A stretch of 64,000 nucleotides of DNA, taken from positions 161,649 through 225,648 of the forward strand of contig NZ_RJSF01000003.1 of NCBI RefSeq assembly GCF_003725535.1, in the 5' to 3' direction. The DNA comes from Nocardioides pocheonensis (GTDB lineage: Bacteria > Actinomycetota > Actinomycetes > Propionibacteriales > Nocardioidaceae). Below are positions 1-7,569 of this stretch, piece after piece. Numbering within the stretch: position 1 is the first letter of the stretch; every line of letters starts with the position of its first letter. Both the position numbers and the translations under genes were made by a program. The notes under the pieces are model-generated. The model had not been told where the DNA came from. It did not search any database and was given only the letters and a program-made list of their open reading frames with translations.

Positions 1-391
1 GATCGGCCAGGACGGCCGGCAGCGCCGCGAGGGCCTCGGCCTGCAGTGACACCGCGACCTGGTGGCCCTCGGTCGCCTGCGCGTCGGACCTCTCACGGAG
101 CAGTCGGTGGCTCTCGCCGTCGACGCCCTCGAGCCAGGCCGGGTGGGCGTAGTGGTCCAGGAGGCTCGCCGCCGGCGCGTCGGAGGAGGTCGGTTCGGCG
201 CCCAGCAGGCTGACGACGTACGCCGACTGCGCGACCAGGTGCCGGGCCAGTCCGCCGACGGTCATCCCGGCGCAGCTCGACTCGCGGGTCCAGGCGGCCT
301 CGACCTCGGTTCGGGCGACGAGTCCGTGGACGAGCGCCGCGGCGCGCACGACGGCGGGCCGGTCGAGCCTGCCGGCGTAGCTCAACGTCAC
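1..391 (-). CDS. DinB/mycothiol-dependent maleylpyruvate isomerase-like protein (partial)
   Basis: Only the first 130 codons are present; the C-terminus lies beyond the left edge. The reading starts at a GTG at 391 (VTLSYAGRLDRPAVV) and gives a helical bundle with the pattern GMTVGGLARHLV, where His51 sits at the position of the metal-binding histidine of the DinB/MDMPI family. In this family the N-terminal four-helix bundle binds a divalent metal and the enzymes use mycothiol as thiol cofactor; that is family knowledge. Substrate unknown. It diverges from the HPF-like pair, with about 127 bp between the starts. Start choice is uncertain because no strong ribosome binding site is visible. Confidence 0.6.
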   Translation of the reverse strand, partial: MTLSYAGRLDRPAVVRAAALVHGLVARTEVEAAWTRESSCAGMTVGGLARHLVAQSAYVVSLLGAEPTSSDAPAASLLDHYAHPAWLEGVDGESHRLLRERSDAQATEGHQVAVSLQAEALAALPAVLAD

Positions 392-518
392 GGCAGGAGT
401 CTGGCACGTCCGGCCGACGGGCCGGAGGCCCCGCGTGCAGTGGCTTTGGGCCCTGTTCGGCCCCGCGCGCCGGCGGCGAGACTCGAGACACAGAGGGCGA
501 CCAGCGTGAGGGAGAGCC

Positions 519-863
519 GTGGAGATCCTGGTGGGAACCGACCGGCAGGTCCCGGGACGTGAGGAGCTGCTGTCCTTCATCGGGTTCGAGGTCCTCGCCG
601 GGCTCGGGCCGTGCGCCTCGCGGGTGAGCAACGTGCACGTGCACCTGTCCGCGGAGACCGGCGGCCGGATCGGTCCCGTCTCGATGCGCTGCCGGCTCGA
701 GGTGCGACCCGAGGGGCACGAGCCGCTCGCGGTCATGCACCGCGCCCTGAGCAAGGACGACGCGGTGCGCGGCGCGGTCGGGGACATGCGCGGCGTGCTC
801 GAGCGGATGTTCCGTCGCATCGACGCACACGGTGCGACCGAGACCACGCGCCGTTCGGCGTGA
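519..863 (+). CDS. Short HPF/RaiA-like ribosome-associated protein (copy 1)
   Basis: A 114-residue protein with GTG start preceded by GGGAGAG at about 509-515. It resembles the N-terminal beta-alpha-beta-beta-beta-alpha domain of HPF/RaiA (S30EA): an N-terminal strand (MEILVGTDRQV), a central VSNVHVHLS strand and a basic, amphipathic C-terminal helix. The long-HPF dimerisation domain is absent. It is clearly paralogous to the next gene, sharing VHL, the RC.LEVR stretch, HRA..K, and DMR..LER.F. Proteins of this fold bind the 30S decoding region and silence ribosomes in stress; that role is inferred here. The two genes are 24 bp apart and probably cotranscribed. Confidence 0.65.
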   Translation: MEILVGTDRQVPGREELLSFIGFEVLAGLGPCASRVSNVHVHLSAETGGRIGPVSMRCRLEVRPEGHEPLAVMHRALSKDDAVRGAVGDMRGVLERMFRRIDAHGATETTRRSA

Positions 864-887
864 GGGCCCCAACCGAGGAGGTGTGTC

Positions 888-1247
888 ATGGACGTCCAGG
901 TCCGGACCGACTACCACGTGAACGGTGACGAAGGGCTGATCGCCCACGTCGAGGCCGAGGTCAGCAAGGGGCTCGAGCCGTTCGCGCGGCGGATCACCAG
1001 CGTGCAGGTCCACCTCACCGAGGAGAGCGGCGCCCGCAAGGGGCCGCCCGAGCTGCGCTGCGTGCTCGAGGTGCGCACGACCGGGCGCGCGCCCGTCGTG
1101 GTCACGCACCGGGCGACGACGAAGGACGCCCTGCTGCGCGGCGCGATCAGCGACATGCGCACCGCCCTGGAGCGCACCTTCGGCCGCACCGACGCGCCCC
1201 ACATCGGTGGCGACACGATCCGGCGGCCCGCGTCACCTCGTCGCTGA
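888..1247 (+). CDS. Short HPF/RaiA-like ribosome-associated protein (copy 2)
   Basis: A 119-residue paralog of the upstream gene, with ATG start behind a good GGAGG (about 874-878). Conserved features are MDVQVRTD, ITSVQVHLTEESG, the ELRCVLEVRT strand, and a C-terminal DMRTALERTFGR helix rich in Arg. As in copy 1, only the ribosome-binding domain is present. The pair lies divergent from a reverse-strand sulfide operon across about 100 bp that also holds that operon's 3' end. Likely acts on ribosomes or another RNA during stress; this is inference from fold. Confidence 0.68.
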   Translation: MDVQVRTDYHVNGDEGLIAHVEAEVSKGLEPFARRITSVQVHLTEESGARKGPPELRCVLEVRTTGRAPVVVTHRATTKDALLRGAISDMRTALERTFGRTDAPHIGGDTIRRPASPRR

Positions 1248-1347
1248 CAGGTCGCGCCGTACGCCGTGAGCACCAGCCCGGGCCCAGCGCCGCCGGCGGC
1301 GGACCCTGGACCCGGGCGACGGGCGGCTCCCGTCCAACCGACTCGTC

Positions 1348-1857
1348 CTAGATGAACAGCAGCTGGGCGCCCTCGGTCTTCTCGATGAAGTCGGACGCGC
1401 TGATGATCCCCTCGACCTCGTCGTAGAGGTCGTCCTCGGTCAGGTGGTTCATGTCCGCGGACATCCGGCACGCCCACAGGTGGCCGCCGGAGTCGACGAT
1501 CTGCTGCAGGAACTCCGGGACCTCCGGTACGCCGAGCTCGGCGATCGACTTCTTCATCATGTGCGTGGCCATCGCGGTCATGCCCGGCATCGGGGTCAGC
1601 CCCTGCGGCATGTGCGCCGCAGTGTTGCCGACGGGCGTGAACTTCAGGTCGGCCATCGTCTTCTTGTTGATCATGTCGAAGCCCCAGAACGTGAAGAACA
1701 GGTGCGTCTCCACGCCCTCGCCGAGGGCGGCGTTGGCCAGGATCAGGCCCGGGTAGGCCATGTCGAGGTTGCCCTTCGAGCAGATGATCGCGAGCTTGCG
1801 GTCGGTCGAGGCCGAACCGAAGTCCGGGACGACCGGGGCGGTCTGGGTGGTGGTCAT
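1348..1857 (-). CDS. DsrE/DsrF/DrsH-like family protein
   Basis: A 169-residue protein with ATG start behind AGGAGG (complement of 1861-1868). The core begins KLAIICSKGNLDMAYPGLILA, typical of the COG2210 DsrE-like fold, with Cys26 in the first loop and Cys130 in HLWACRMSADM, a conserved cysteine position. Relatives handle protein-bound persulfide or thiosulfate sulfur. It is the last gene of a three-gene reverse-strand operon after a sulfide:quinone oxidoreductase and a DsrC/TusE-like carrier, so a sulfur-relay or persulfide-handling role fits. It is cytoplasmic or membrane-associated through the TFWGFDMI region. No signal peptide is seen. Confidence 0.8.
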   Translation of the reverse strand: MTTTQTAPVVPDFGSASTDRKLAIICSKGNLDMAYPGLILANAALGEGVETHLFFTFWGFDMINKKTMADLKFTPVGNTAAHMPQGLTPMPGMTAMATHMMKKSIAELGVPEVPEFLQQIVDSGGHLWACRMSADMNHLTEDDLYDEVEGIISASDFIEKTEGAQLLFI

Positions 1858-1877
1858 GATGGTCCTCCTGTGAGTGG

Positions 1878-2192
1878 TCAGACGCAGCCGTGCGGCTTGG
1901 GGAGGCCCGCGACGTACGCGAGCTTCTTGGCCGGCTTCTGCGGGAACAGCACGAACAGCTGCTTGGTGGGGATGCCGCCGACCGTGCTGATCCGGCGCAG
2001 CGTGGCGGTCTCGCCCTGCGCGGCGTAGTCCTCGCGCAGGAACCGGATCGCCTTCCAGTGCTCGTCGGTGAGGTCGATGCCGATCTGCGCCGCGAGGGAC
2101 TTCGCGAGGTCCTCGTCCCACTCGGACGGGTCGGTCAGGAACCCCTCCTCGTTCACGTGGACGGTGTGGCCGTCGATCGTGGTCGTGGTCAT
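1878..2192 (-). CDS. DsrC/TusE family sulfur carrier
   Basis: A 104-residue protein matching the DsrC/TusE fold: an N-terminal MTTTTIDGHTVHVNEEGFL strand region, WDEDLAKSLAAQIGIDLT, HWKAIRFLREDY, and the C-terminal arm ending HGCV. Cys103 is penultimate, as in all sulfur-transferring members. The second cysteine of true DsrC, about ten residues upstream, is missing (LAYVAGLP there), so it is TusE-like. It starts 4 bp after the SQR gene and is followed 20 bp later by the DsrE-like gene, which places it as the carrier in a sulfide-oxidation relay. No sulfite reductase or tRNA-thiolation genes are nearby. Confidence 0.85.
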   Translation of the reverse strand: MTTTTIDGHTVHVNEEGFLTDPSEWDEDLAKSLAAQIGIDLTDEHWKAIRFLREDYAAQGETATLRRISTVGGIPTKQLFVLFPQKPAKKLAYVAGLPKPHGCV

Positions 2193-2196
2193 GGCG

Positions 2197-3459
2197 TCAT
2201 GCCTCCCTGCTGTCGGTGTTCGGTGCGTCGGGGACCTCTTTGCCCGCCATCGACATGAGCGCGGGCAGCGGGATCGGGTGCCCGGGAAGCAGGACGTTCC
2301 AGTAGATGTGCCGGAACGCGAGCTTGCCGAGGTGGTTCGCGTGGGTCTCCTTGAGCAGGCTCATCGGCCCCACGTGCGGGATCGGGTACTTGCCGGGCAG
2401 TGGCTCCGTGTCGTAGTTGAAGTCGATCAGCAACGCCTTGTCGTCACCGGACTCGACGAAGCAGTTCGCGTGGCCGTCGAACGCACCCGTCATCGGCAGC
2501 CCCGCCACGTGCTCGAGGAAGTTGTCCACGAAGACCTCGACCGCGAAGTGCGCGACCGAGCCCGCCTTGGACGCCGGGATGTTGCTCGCGTCACCGATCG
2601 CGAAGATCGTGTCGTACGCCGTCGAGAGCAGCGTGTGCTTGTCGACCGGCACGTAGTTGAGCTCGTCGCCGAGCCCCGAGCGGGCGACGAACTCGGCACC
2701 CATGTTGACCGGGACCGTGACGAGCAGGTCGAAGGGCACCTCGCGCTCGTCGTACGAGACCAGCACCTTGCGGTCCGGATCGACGCTCTCGACCATGAAG
2801 TCGGTCACCACCTCGACCTTGCGCTCCTCGAGCATGCCGCCCAGGTGCGCCGACGCCACCGGCTTGGTGAACGTGCCGTCGAGCGGCGTGACGTAGGTGA
2901 GCTCGACCCGGTCGCGCAGGCCCTGCTCGCGCAGCCACGCCTCGGCGAGGAAGGTGAACTCCAGCGGCGCCACCGGGCACTTGATCGGCATCTCGCAGAT
3001 GTGCACGACGAGGCGCCCGTGGTCGAAGTGGTCCAGGGCCTTCTCGAGTCCTGTTGCTCCCTCGAGGGTGTAGAAGTCGAAGACGCTCTTGTGCCACTCC
3101 GACCCGAGCATGCCGGGCGTCTGGTCCGGTCGCGGGGACGTGCCCGTCGCGATCACCAGGTAGTCGTAGTCGAGCTCGCGGCCGTCCTCGAGGTGGACGA
3201 CCCGGTCGTCGGGGGAGACCCGGTCGATCTCGCCGTACACCAGCGTGACGCCGTCGGCGATGAAGTGGTGCCGGCTGCGGACGATCTCGTCGCTCTCGTA
3301 GGTGCCGAACGGCACGAACAGGAACCCGGGCTGGTAGGGGTGGTCGTCGTCGCGATCGACGACCGTGATCGTCCACTCGTCGCGGGGAAGCCGCTTGTGC
3401 AGCTTGTTCGCGACCATCGTGCCCGCGGTGCCGCCGCCGAGGATGAGCAGGGTGCGCAT
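2197..3459 (-). CDS. Sulfide:quinone oxidoreductase-like FAD enzyme
   Basis: A 420-residue flavoprotein. It has an N-terminal FAD-binding LLILGGGTAGTMVANKL (residues 4-20), an acidic end to the second strand (VVDRDD), the ATGTSPRPDQTPG segment, and a second Rossmann region. Cys155 and Cys161 lie in HICEMPIKCPVAP, a plausible redox/polysulfide-binding pair. A C-terminal amphipathic region (LGKLAFRHIYWNVLLPG) may attach it to the membrane. SQR enzymes oxidise sulfide to polysulfide or sulfane sulfur and reduce quinone. It heads the operon with DsrC- and DsrE-like genes, behind a TACCCC-GT-GGGGTA palindrome 57 bp upstream. Exact SQR type is not assigned. Confidence 0.82.
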   Translation of the reverse strand: MRTLLILGGGTAGTMVANKLHKRLPRDEWTITVVDRDDDHPYQPGFLFVPFGTYESDEIVRSRHHFIADGVTLVYGEIDRVSPDDRVVHLEDGRELDYDYLVIATGTSPRPDQTPGMLGSEWHKSVFDFYTLEGATGLEKALDHFDHGRLVVHICEMPIKCPVAPLEFTFLAEAWLREQGLRDRVELTYVTPLDGTFTKPVASAHLGGMLEERKVEVVTDFMVESVDPDRKVLVSYDEREVPFDLLVTVPVNMGAEFVARSGLGDELNYVPVDKHTLLSTAYDTIFAIGDASNIPASKAGSVAHFAVEVFVDNFLEHVAGLPMTGAFDGHANCFVESGDDKALLIDFNYDTEPLPGKYPIPHVGPMSLLKETHANHLGKLAFRHIYWNVLLPGHPIPLPALMSMAGKEVPDAPNTDSREA

Positions 3460-3515
3460 GGTGACCTCCTGACCTGCTGGCCGACCAGCTGTCGGCTGCG
3501 GTCAGTTCCACTCAA

Positions 3516-3529
3516 TACCCCGTGGGGTA
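3516..3529. promoter_or_regulatory. CsoR/CstR-type operator candidate
   Basis: TACCCC-GT-GGGGTA is a perfect inverted repeat with a 2-bp centre. It lies 57 bp upstream of the SQR start and about 150 bp upstream of the divergent YCII gene. G-tract palindromes of this form are bound by CsoR-family repressors. The persulfide-sensing member CstR controls SQR operons in Staphylococcus. No CsoR-family gene is in this window, so the cognate regulator must lie elsewhere. Confidence 0.55.
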
Positions 3530-3678
3530 ATCGCGCAGGAGGCGGAGGGCCCGGTCTCGCAGGACTCACGTCCCGCTCGCGGGAGGCGACGAGATTTCGT
3601 CCGGTCGGGGGTGTCCCCAACGAATGCCCTCGTTCGTCGTCCGGGTGAGACTCTGTTTCGACGACGAAAGGACGCACC

Positions 3679-4023
3679 ATGCAGTACGCGCTGATGATCT
3701 ACGTCGACCCCACGGCACCGATGGGGTCCAGCGAGGACGAGACGGCCGCGATCACCGCGGAGTACATGGCCATCCGGGAGGATCCGCGGTGCCTCGATGG
3801 CGCGTCGCTGGCACCGGTCGAGGCGGTGTCCACCGTGCGGGTGCAGGCCGGCGACGCCATGGTCACCGACGGACCGTTCGCCGACACCAAGGAAGTGCTG
3901 GGCGGCTACTACCTCGTCGACGTCGACGACCTGGACGCGGCGCTCGAGTTCGCCGGGCGGATCCCGGCGGCGCGCATGGGCGGCGCCGTCGAGGTGTGGC
4001 CAGTGGCCTTCCGGCGCGAGTGA
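3679..4023 (+). CDS. YCII-related (DGPF domain) protein
   Basis: A 114-residue YCII-like domain protein (MQYALMIYVDPTAP) with the diagnostic VTDGPFADTKEVLGGYYLVDVDDLDAA stretch. ATG start follows GAAAGGA. DGPF proteins are the usual partners of ECF42-type sigma factors, and here the stop codon overlaps the GTG start of such a sigma factor by three bases (GTGA), so they are translationally coupled. Their biochemical role is not known; they probably form ferredoxin-like dimers. Confidence 0.88.
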   Translation: MQYALMIYVDPTAPMGSSEDETAAITAEYMAIREDPRCLDGASLAPVEAVSTVRVQAGDAMVTDGPFADTKEVLGGYYLVDVDDLDAALEFAGRIPAARMGGAVEVWPVAFRRE

Positions 4024-5201
4024 TCGACCAGGTCTTCCGCGAGGAGTGGGGCCGAGTCCTGGCCTCCCTGGTGGGCTTCCTCGGCGACGTCGACCTTGCC
4101 GAGGAGGCCACCCAGGAGGCCTTCGCCGCCGCCGTCGAACGCTGGCCGAGCGAGGGCGCCCCGCGCAACCCCGGCGCGTGGCTCACCACCACCGCACGCA
4201 ACCGGGCGATCGACCGGATCCGCCGCGACCGGGTCCTGCGCGCGAAGCTGCCTCTCGTCGCCGTGCCGGAGGTGGACGACGTGATGACCCCCGACTCGAC
4301 CATCCCGGACGAGCGTCTCGAGCTGCTGTTCACCTGCTGCCACCCGGCGCTGTCTCTCGAGGCCCAGGTCGCGCTGACGCTACGCGCGCTGGGCGGCCTC
4401 TCCACCGAGGAGATCGCCCGGGCCTTCCTCGTCCCTGCGGAGACCATGAAGCGCCGGCTGTCGCGGGCGAAGAACAAGATCCGCACGGCGGGAGTGCCGT
4501 TCCGGGTGCCTCCGGACCACGTGCTGCCCGAGCGTCTGTCCGCGGTGCTCGGCGTGATCTACCTGATCTACAACCAGGGGTACGCCGCCCGCGACGACCT
4601 CGCGAGCGAGGCGATCAGCCTCGGACGGGTGCTCGTCTCGCTGATGCCCGACGAGCCCGAGGCGTCCGGCCTGCTGGCGCTGATGCTCTGCCACCACGCC
4701 CGGCGCGAGGCCCGAGCGCCCGGGGGTGAGCTGGTCCGGCTCGAGGAGCAGGACCGGTCGCGGTGGGACCACGCGATGATCGCCGAGGGCCGTGACCTCG
4801 TCGACCGTGCGCTCGGCCGGCCGAGCCGCGGCCCCTACGCCGTTCAGGCGGCGATCGCGGTCCTCCAGACTGAGCCCGAGATCGACTGGCCCCAGGTGGT
4901 CGCCCTCTACGACGAGCTCGTCCTGCTCACCGGCTCCCCGGTGGTCCGGCTGAACCGCGCGGCGGCGGTCGCCGCGACCGGCGCGACGGAGCGGGCCCTC
5001 GCCATCGTCGACGGCCTCGAGCTGGACGGCTACCAGTACCTCCACTCCACGCGCGCCGAGCTGCTGCGCCGCCTCGACCGCCCGGCCGAGGCGCTCGCGG
5101 CGTACCGGTCGGCGCTCGAGCTCGCCGCGGCCGAGCACGAGCGCCGCTTCCTGCAGCAAAGGATCGCCGAGCTCCTCGAGGCGGGTGCGGAGTCCTCCTG
5201 A
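4020..5201 (+). CDS. ECF42-type RNA polymerase sigma factor
   Basis: A 393-residue protein starting at a GTG that overlaps the upstream stop. The sigma-2 region (VFREEWGRVLASLVGFLGDVDLAEEATQEAF, then GAWLTTTARNRAIDRIRR) is followed by a sigma-4 helix-turn-helix (LTLRALGGLSTEEIARAFLVPAETMKRRLSRAK). A long C-terminal DUF6596/TPR-like extension of about 200 residues carries YNQGYAA, the DLASEAI..GR stretch, NRAAAVA, and RAELLRRL. Fusion of ECF regions to this tail, plus a DGPF partner, is characteristic of group ECF42, which has no anti-sigma factor. Target genes unknown; self-regulation with the DGPF gene is plausible. Confidence 0.88.
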   Translation: MIDQVFREEWGRVLASLVGFLGDVDLAEEATQEAFAAAVERWPSEGAPRNPGAWLTTTARNRAIDRIRRDRVLRAKLPLVAVPEVDDVMTPDSTIPDERLELLFTCCHPALSLEAQVALTLRALGGLSTEEIARAFLVPAETMKRRLSRAKNKIRTAGVPFRVPPDHVLPERLSAVLGVIYLIYNQGYAARDDLASEAISLGRVLVSLMPDEPEASGLLALMLCHHARREARAPGGELVRLEEQDRSRWDHAMIAEGRDLVDRALGRPSRGPYAVQAAIAVLQTEPEIDWPQVVALYDELVLLTGSPVVRLNRAAAVAATGATERALAIVDGLELDGYQYLHSTRAELLRRLDRPAEALAAYRSALELAAAEHERRFLQQRIAELLEAGAESS

Positions 5202-5229
5202 GCTCCCGTCCGTCGCGGGGCCCACGACG

Positions 5230-5646
5230 TCACGCGACGCTGAGCGTGACCTCCATGTTGCCGCGCGTGGCGTTCGAGTACGGGCACACCTGGTGGGCCC
5301 GGGCGACGAGCTGCTGGGCTGTCTCCGGGTCCAGGGCCGGCAGGCTCACCTCGAGGTGCGCGGTCAGGCCGAAGCCACCGGTGCCGAGCGCGCCCAGGGA
5401 GACGTCGGCCACGACCTCGGAGTCGGTGGTGTCTGCCTTCGCCTCGGCAGCGACCAGCTTGAGGGCGGAGTGGAAGCACGCGGCGTAGCCCGCGGCGAAG
5501 AGCTGCTCCGGGTTGGTGGCGCCGCCCTCGCCTCCGAGCTCCTTGGGCACCCGCACCGGGGCGACGAGGAGGCCGTCGATCGTCTGGACCTGGCCGTTGC
5601 GGCCGTCGCCGGTGGCGACCGCCGTGGTCGTGTAGAGAGGTGTCAT
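5230..5646 (-). CDS. ohr: Organic hydroperoxide resistance protein Ohr
   Basis: A 138-residue OsmC/Ohr-family peroxidase. The two redox cysteines are at residue 57 (AAGYAACFHSAL) and residue 121 (HQVCPYSNATRGN). Ohr reduces organic hydroperoxides in the cytoplasm with thiol or lipoyl reductants. It diverges from a MarR-type regulator across a 51-bp intergenic region holding a perfect TATTGCG-CGCAATA palindrome, the classical Ohr/OhrR arrangement. Start ATG is at 5646. Confidence 0.94.
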   Translation of the reverse strand: MTPLYTTTAVATGDGRNGQVQTIDGLLVAPVRVPKELGGEGGATNPEQLFAAGYAACFHSALKLVAAEAKADTTDSEVVADVSLGALGTGGFGLTAHLEVSLPALDPETAQQLVARAHQVCPYSNATRGNMEVTLSVA

Positions 5647-5657
5647 GTGGGCAACTA

Positions 5658-5671
5658 TATTGCGCGCAATA
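5658..5671. promoter_or_regulatory. OhrR operator
   Basis: TATTGCGCGCAATA is a perfect 14-bp palindrome between the divergent ohr and ohrR starts, 12 bp from the ohr start codon and 27 bp from the ohrR start codon. Its position suits repression of both promoters by the adjacent MarR-type OhrR, released by peroxide oxidation of the regulator cysteine. Confidence 0.75.
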
Positions 5672-5697
5672 GAATCGTGCAATGTAGGATGGGTCAC

Positions 5698-6144
5698 ATG
5701 AGGACGTCCTTTCCCCAGCTCGAGCTGGACGCGCAGATCTGCTTCCCGCTCTACGCCGCGACGAGAGCCGTGACGCAGACCTACGGCCGGCTGCTCTCCG
5801 ACGTCGGCCTCACCTACCCGCAGTACCTCACGATGCTGGCGCTCTGGGGTGCAGAGGAGCCGTTGACCGTGGGCGAGGTCGGTGCCCGCCTCCGCCTCGA
5901 CTCGGGCACGCTGACGCCGCTGCTCAAACGACTGGAGGCGGCCGGGTTCGTCGTCCGTCGTCGCGACCCCGGTGACGAGCGCCGGGTGCTGCTCGAGGTC
6001 TCCGACCAGGGCTGGGAGCTGCGCGAGCGAGTCGCCCACGTGCCCGGTGCGCTGGTGGAGTCTCTCTCGATGAGCGCGAAGGAGGGCGCGGAGCTGCGCC
6101 GGCTCCTCCACGAGCTGCTCGAGCACCTCGACGCCGACGGCTGA
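5698..6144 (+). CDS. ohrR: MarR-family organic peroxide sensor OhrR
   Basis: A 148-residue MarR regulator. Cys15 (DAQICFPLYAATRAVTQTYG) is at the reactive position of OhrR proteins, and the winged helix follows (PLTVGEVGARLRLDSGTLTPLLKRLEAAG; wing RRRDPGDERRVLLEV). In the family, peroxide oxidation of this cysteine releases the repressor from DNA. Start ATG at 5698 gives the usual family N-terminus; an in-frame ATG at 5689 is an alternative. It diverges from ohr and is expected to repress ohr and itself through the palindrome at 5658-5671. Confidence 0.9.
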   Translation: MRTSFPQLELDAQICFPLYAATRAVTQTYGRLLSDVGLTYPQYLTMLALWGAEEPLTVGEVGARLRLDSGTLTPLLKRLEAAGFVVRRRDPGDERRVLLEVSDQGWELRERVAHVPGALVESLSMSAKEGAELRRLLHELLEHLDADG

Positions 6145-6196
6145 ACCCTGCTCGCGGACCGGTTTCGGCCGGGGCGCTCGTGGGCACTCCAGGAGG

Positions 6197-6553
6197 ATGG
6201 CGAAGTACCTGCTCAACCAGGCAGCGGTCGAGGCCGCGCGCAGCCTGATCGGCTCGCGGCAGTACGTCCTGGACAGCGACTGGGGTGAGGTCCAGCCGCG
6301 AGCTGCGGACGAGAACGCCTTCCTCGAGCGGCACTCGTGGGAGGAGTACGCCGCCTGGCACCTCGCCCTCACCGACGGCTCCCACGACGAGACCAAGGCG
6401 CGCTACGGGTTCGTCTACGGCGACCTGCGCCGGGTGCACCGCACGGGTCTGATCGCCTGCGTGTACCGCGCGTCCGAGTGGCGCCACAAGGAGATCGAGC
6501 TCGCGGCCCACGACCTGCTCCAGGAGCTGGACGCGAAGGCCGGGATCGCCTGA
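6197..6553 (+). CDS. Conserved hypothetical protein (118 aa)
   Basis: An acidic, soluble 118-residue protein (MAKYLLNQAAVEAARSLI) with start behind CAGGAGG. It is rich in Trp and Tyr, with W.E..AW.L.L and RYGFVYGDLRRVHRTGLIAC segments. I recall similar short proteins in actinobacterial genomes, but no function is known to me. It ends 26 bp before the convergent pdxY gene. No signal peptide or membrane helix is visible. Confidence 0.75.
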   Translation: MAKYLLNQAAVEAARSLIGSRQYVLDSDWGEVQPRAADENAFLERHSWEEYAAWHLALTDGSHDETKARYGFVYGDLRRVHRTGLIACVYRASEWRHKEIELAAHDLLQELDAKAGIA

Positions 6554-6579
6554 ACGACGCGCCGGTCGCGACCGCGGCT

Positions 6580-7440
6580 CTAGCGGACCCGACCGACCTC
6601 GAACTGCATCCGCGGGTCGGCGTACGCGTCCTGGGACTCGACGAGCAACAGCTCGCGGGCGCCTGCGTCCAGCGTGTTCACGAGCAGGTCGAAGACGCTG
6701 GAGGCCGTGCGTGCCAGCGCCGCCGCCGGGTCGCCGCCGGCCAGCAGGTGGGCGGAGAACAGCGCCGCCGTGACGTCGCCGGACCCGTTCGCGTGCATCG
6801 CGAGCCGGGGAGTGCGCACGCTCCAGGCGCCCGCGGACGTGACCGCCACCATCTCCAGCGTCTCCGGCGGCTGGTCGGCGTGCAGGACGCTCGTGACCAG
6901 GACGGTCTCGGGGCCGAGGGCGCGGGCGGCGTCCGCCGCGTCGAGCACCGTCGCGAGGTCCGCGCTCGCGGGGAGCGGGCTGCCGGTCAGCTCGCCGAGC
7001 TCGAACTGGTTGGGCGTGATCACGTCCGCGCGCGGGACGACCTGCTCGCGGATCAGCGGCGGGATCGCGGGGTCGACGAAGCAGCCGCTGTCGGCGTTGC
7101 CCATCACCGGGTCGCAGGCGTACGCCGCGGCCGGGTTGGCCGCCTTGACGCGGTCGACCGCGTCGAGGACCACCGACGCGATCTCCGGGCTGCCCTGGTA
7201 TCCGGAGAGCACCAGGTCGACCTGGGCCAGGGCGCCGCGCTCCTCCATGCCGAGGACCACCTCGTGCACGTCGGCGCCGGGGACGACCGGGCCGCGCCAG
7301 GCGCCGTACCCGGTGTGGTTGGAGAACAGCACGGTGTGCACCGGCCAGACCTCGTGGCCGAGGCGCTGCAGCGGGAAGACGGCGGCGCTGTTGCCGACGT
7401 GGCCGTAGGAGACGCAGGACTGGATGGAGAGGATGCGCAC
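6580..7440 (-). CDS. pdxY: Pyridoxal kinase PdxY
   Basis: A 286-residue PfkB/ribokinase-fold kinase. The start RILSIQSCVSYGHVGNSAAVFPLQRLG is the hallmark of PdxY/PdxK, as are LFSNHTGYG and the C-terminal ATP/anion-hole motif NGSGDVTAALFSAHLL with the catalytic Asp. It phosphorylates pyridoxal to PLP in the salvage pathway. Length matches E. coli PdxY (287). Convergent with the small upstream gene; no operon partners on its strand. Confidence 0.93.
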   Translation of the reverse strand: MRILSIQSCVSYGHVGNSAAVFPLQRLGHEVWPVHTVLFSNHTGYGAWRGPVVPGADVHEVVLGMEERGALAQVDLVLSGYQGSPEIASVVLDAVDRVKAANPAAAYACDPVMGNADSGCFVDPAIPPLIREQVVPRADVITPNQFELGELTGSPLPASADLATVLDAADAARALGPETVLVTSVLHADQPPETLEMVAVTSAGAWSVRTPRLAMHANGSGDVTAALFSAHLLAGGDPAAALARTASSVFDLLVNTLDAGARELLLVESQDAYADPRMQFEVGRVR

Positions 7441-7497
7441 CCGGCCAGTCTGCCGGTCGCCCGGGTCTGCCCGGGACGTGAGCCCTATGGTCGGCGA

Positions 7498-7517
7498 AAC
7501 TAGAACGCGTTATAGTT
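7498..7517. promoter_or_regulatory. KstR-like palindromic operator
   Basis: The 20-bp near-perfect palindrome AACTA-GAACGCGTTA-TAGTT, with a single mismatched pair, contains TAGAACGCGTTATA, which fits the KstR consensus TnnAACnnGTTnnA. It lies 53 bp upstream of the GMC oxidoreductase start. KstR is the TetR-family repressor of cholesterol catabolism in mycobacteria and rhodococci. Another TetR regulator with a similar site is equally possible. Confidence 0.5.
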
Positions 7518-7569
7518 CCATCGCCGGGAGGTGACGCGGGTCACCAGTGCGCGGACGAGTGAGGGAACC

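Noticed and set aside
2068..3648. A 526-codon forward open frame opposite the sulfide:quinone oxidoreductase gene
   Set aside because: Low-complexity antisense frame over a well-recognised flavoprotein; no motif or ribosome binding site.
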